From Denitratisoma oestradiolicum (GTDB lineage Bacteria > Pseudomonadota > Gammaproteobacteria > Burkholderiales > Rhodocyclaceae): DNA of 64,000 nucleotides. The DNA is taken from contig NZ_LR778301.1 of assembly GCF_902813185.1 (NCBI RefSeq), forward strand, positions 2,790,001 to 2,854,000, read 5' to 3'. Below are positions 62,279-64,000 of this stretch, one piece after another (positions within the stretch are counted from its first letter, which is position 1; every line of letters starts with the position of its first letter). Position numbers and translations under genes: made by a program. The notes under the pieces were generated by a model. The model saw only the letters and a program-made list of their open reading frames with translations, was not told the DNA's origin and searched no databases.

Positions 62279-63154
62279 TCAGCTCCTCGCCTTCTGTTCT
62301 TGGGTGTAACGGTCGATCAGCACCTCGGTTTCGGCGAGCTTTTCATCGTCTAGCCCACCGATGTGCCAGGCATAAGGCCTATCCGTCATGTACGACACGC
62401 CCTGGCCCTTGGTGGTATTGGCGATGATGCAGATCGGCTTGCCCGGGCTAGCCAGATCGACCGGCGGCAGGGCGGCCAGAGTGCGGTCGATCTCGTACAT
62501 GTTGGTACCATCGATCTCGTGGACATCCCAGCCAAAAGCCCGCCAGCAGTCGGCCATGGTGTTCCACTTGATGTTTTCACCCGCCATGAAGGAGGCCGAG
62601 CACTGGTTGTTGTCCACCACGGCCACGATGTTGTCCAGGCTATGCGAAGCCGCGTACATAATGGCTTCCCAGTTGGAGCCTTCTTCAAGCTCGCCGTCAC
62701 CGAGCAGGCAGTAAATGCGTGAGGCAATGCCTTCATTGCGATTGGCGTGGGAAAAACCGACGCTCCAGCTGAGTCCGTGCCCCAGGGAGCCGGTAGACAC
62801 CTCAATGCCACGCACGTATTTGCGGTTGGGGTGGGCACCGAAGCGGTACCCGATCTTGTTGTAGTTATGCAGCAGATCGTCCCATTCGTGCATCCCCATA
62901 TCGCAAAAAATACAGTAGAGCAAGACGCCGTTGTGCCCCTTGCTGAGCACGAACATGTTGCGATTCGGGTCTTCCGTATTGTCCGGATCAAAACCTAGAT
63001 ACTTGTAGTACAGCGCCACAGTGACATCCGTGGCGGAAAGCGGTCCACCAATATGGACATTACCGGCGTAACGCGCGCATCGACAGAGATGCTTTCGGAT
63101 CTCGCCGGCCTTTTCTATCAAATCAGGAACGTGTTCCAGATGGACTTTTGTCAC
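62279..63154 (-). CDS. Transketolase, N-terminal subunit
   Basis: A 291-residue TPP-binding subunit: GNVHIGGPLSATDVTVALYY, LSKGHNGVLLY, TGSLGHGLSWSVGFS, and the TPP motif GDGELEEGSNWEAIMYA ending in VDNN. First of the transketolase-dehydrogenase run. Its upstream region holds a palindrome shared with the acyl-CoA dehydrogenase promoter. Confidence 0.93.
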   Translation of the reverse strand: MTKVHLEHVPDLIEKAGEIRKHLCRCARYAGNVHIGGPLSATDVTVALYYKYLGFDPDNTEDPNRNMFVLSKGHNGVLLYCIFCDMGMHEWDDLLHNYNKIGYRFGAHPNRKYVRGIEVSTGSLGHGLSWSVGFSHANRNEGIASRIYCLLGDGELEEGSNWEAIMYAASHSLDNIVAVVDNNQCSASFMAGENIKWNTMADCWRAFGWDVHEIDGTNMYEIDRTLAALPPVDLASPGKPICIIANTTKGQGVSYMTDRPYAWHIGGLDDEKLAETEVLIDRYTQEQKARS

Positions 63155-63237
63155 AACATCTGCTCCTTCAAATCGTTATGTTGAAGGGGGCGAATACCCC
63201 GGGAAGCTGATTTGCAAAACAACATACCCCATTTCAC

Positions 63238-63249
63238 TGACCATGGTCA
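63238..63249. promoter_or_regulatory. Candidate operator 1 (TGACCATGGTCA)
   Basis: Perfect 12-bp palindrome about 85 bases upstream of the transketolase start. Read on the minus strand its context is TATTGACCATGGTCAGTG, which matches site 2 almost throughout. Confidence 0.6.
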
Positions 63250-63395
63250 ATATTTGTTTAAAGATTTTTTATCAGAAAAATTCTGCAGAAAAGTGTGTAA
63301 CAAAACGCCAACCGTCTGACTGGCATGCCGCAGGGGCCACTCTTACCGTTTCGACAGTCTTTTATTGACTCCCAATAACTTTACCCTTATTTTAT

Positions 63396-63407
63396 TGACC
63401 GCGGTCA
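63396..63407. promoter_or_regulatory. Candidate operator 2 (TGACCGCGGTCA)
   Basis: Perfect 12-bp palindrome about 95 bases upstream of the acyl-CoA dehydrogenase ATG. Its context TATTGACCGCGGTCAGCG matches site 1 in the opposite direction. The rest of the 63155-63500 spacer shows nothing else. Confidence 0.6.
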
Positions 63408-63500
63408 GCGAGGTGACTACAATGATCCACAACCTGGCTTTTCGGACATCCCGTTTGGGAAGCATCGACCACTTGAAAACCTTCTCAAACTCGCTACGCC

Positions 63501-64000
63501 ATGGACTTCGAATTCTCGGAAGACGAAAAGAAATTCCTTCGCGACATCGAGGAATTCCTGAAAGAAAACCACGACCCGGAAGTCATGGACCTGCATCGGG
63601 AGAATCTGGCGCAGCTGGTTGATACACCGGCCCGCAGGGAATTCATGAAAAAGCTCGCCGCCCGGGGCTGGTTGGGAATCACTTGGCCTGTAGCCTATGG
63701 GGGGCAGGATGGCCAGGGTTTCTACGAATACCTCCTGAACGAAAAGCTTTCCTCGGTGGGTGCCCCTCAATTGGGCAAAGGCACCGGTGTCGTCGGAAAG
63801 ACGCTGATCAAGGTCGGATCGGAAAAACTGAAGCGCGAATTCCTGTCCAAGATACTCAATGCGGAAATCGAATTCGCCCTCGGTTACACAGAGCCATCCG
63901 CAGGATCGGATTCAGCCGCCATGAAGCTCAAGGCTGAACGCAGCGGGGAAGGCTGGATTCTGAACGGGCAGAAGTCGTTCACCACGTCGGCACACTTCGC
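63501..64000 (+). CDS. Acyl-CoA dehydrogenase (N-terminal part; runs off the window)
   Basis: The FAD-dependent enzyme that desaturates an acyl-CoA. MDFEFSEDEKKFLRDIEEFL opens the N-terminal helical domain, then GWLGITWPVAYGGQDGQGF, and FALGYTEPSAGSDSAAMKLK, the FAD/substrate-binding signature (YTEPxAGSD), and GWILNGQKSFTTSAHF. 166 codons are in the window and the frame is open at base 64000. The YTEPSAGSD form fits the branched/aryl or steroid side-chain group more than straight-chain enzymes. No strong ribosome binding site. Divergent from the transketolase genes. Confidence 0.92.
   Translation, partial: MDFEFSEDEKKFLRDIEEFLKENHDPEVMDLHRENLAQLVDTPARREFMKKLAARGWLGITWPVAYGGQDGQGFYEYLLNEKLSSVGAPQLGKGTGVVGKTLIKVGSEKLKREFLSKILNAEIEFALGYTEPSAGSDSAAMKLKAERSGEGWILNGQKSFTTSAHF

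Overview
The window reads as a GC-rich betaproteobacterial chromosome segment. Core genes at the left end (glutamine-dependent NAD synthase, family I pyrophosphatase, initiator tRNA-fMet) adjoin a long accessory stretch. Abundant TonB-dependent receptors, quinoprotein and CoA-type catabolism and a TonB/FecI/FecR set suit an environmental degrader such as a Rhodocyclales/Sterolibacteriaceae-type organism. That placement is an inference from gene content only.

Region 1 (1-2.85 kb) is core: nadE, ppa, two small unknown genes and tRNA-fMet with its terminator. Region 2 (2.87-14.6 kb) looks like a defence-bearing island. It starts with repeats directly after the tRNA. It then holds a nuclease-helicase pair resembling Hachiman (HamA/HamB), an IS1595-type insertion sequence, a Kiwa pair (KwaA/KwaB), a large DUF4238-like protein, a ribbon-helix-helix regulator, and an excisionase-like gene overlapping a tyrosine recombinase. 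Region 3 (14.6-20.8 kb) is a tightly packed, mostly overlapping gene run: HD-domain protein, two small unknown proteins, AAA+ ATPase, two small membrane proteins, and a Cys-based phosphatase-like protein. A 38-residue membrane peptide and a convergent HU-like DNA-binding protein with a Lys/Ala tail follow. I do not recognise this run as a named system.

Region 4 (20.9-39.2 kb) is catabolic and rearranged. It has a PQQ dehydrogenase with its cytochrome c, a second IS1595 copy, and two almost identical TonB receptors forming a 2.3-kb direct repeat. Between the receptors lie an MFS carrier, an FMN-dependent 2-hydroxy acid dehydrogenase and an acetolactate-synthase-like TPP enzyme. A FecI/FecR pair sits upstream of the receptor that carries an STN signalling domain. 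Fragments of IS200-type and IS3-type elements and a leftover receptor signal-peptide ORF mark past rearrangements.

Region 5 (39.5-64 kb) continues with catabolism: a TetR regulator, SDR enzymes, a 2-oxo-acid (acetoin-type) dehydrogenase complex with an unusually split E2, a LuxR regulator, an SnoaL-like protein, an arylsulfatase, two more TonB receptors, and a DUF3604-PPIase-HupE operon. The DUF3604 gene is cut by a third IS1595 copy. A zinc alcohol dehydrogenase, a two-subunit transketolase and the start of an acyl-CoA dehydrogenase close the window. Two matching palindromes lie between the divergent transketolase and acyl-CoA dehydrogenase genes. Together these genes suggest uptake by TonB receptors, desulfation or oxidation, and TPP-dependent C-C cleavage feeding beta-oxidation; the substrate cannot be read from the sequence.
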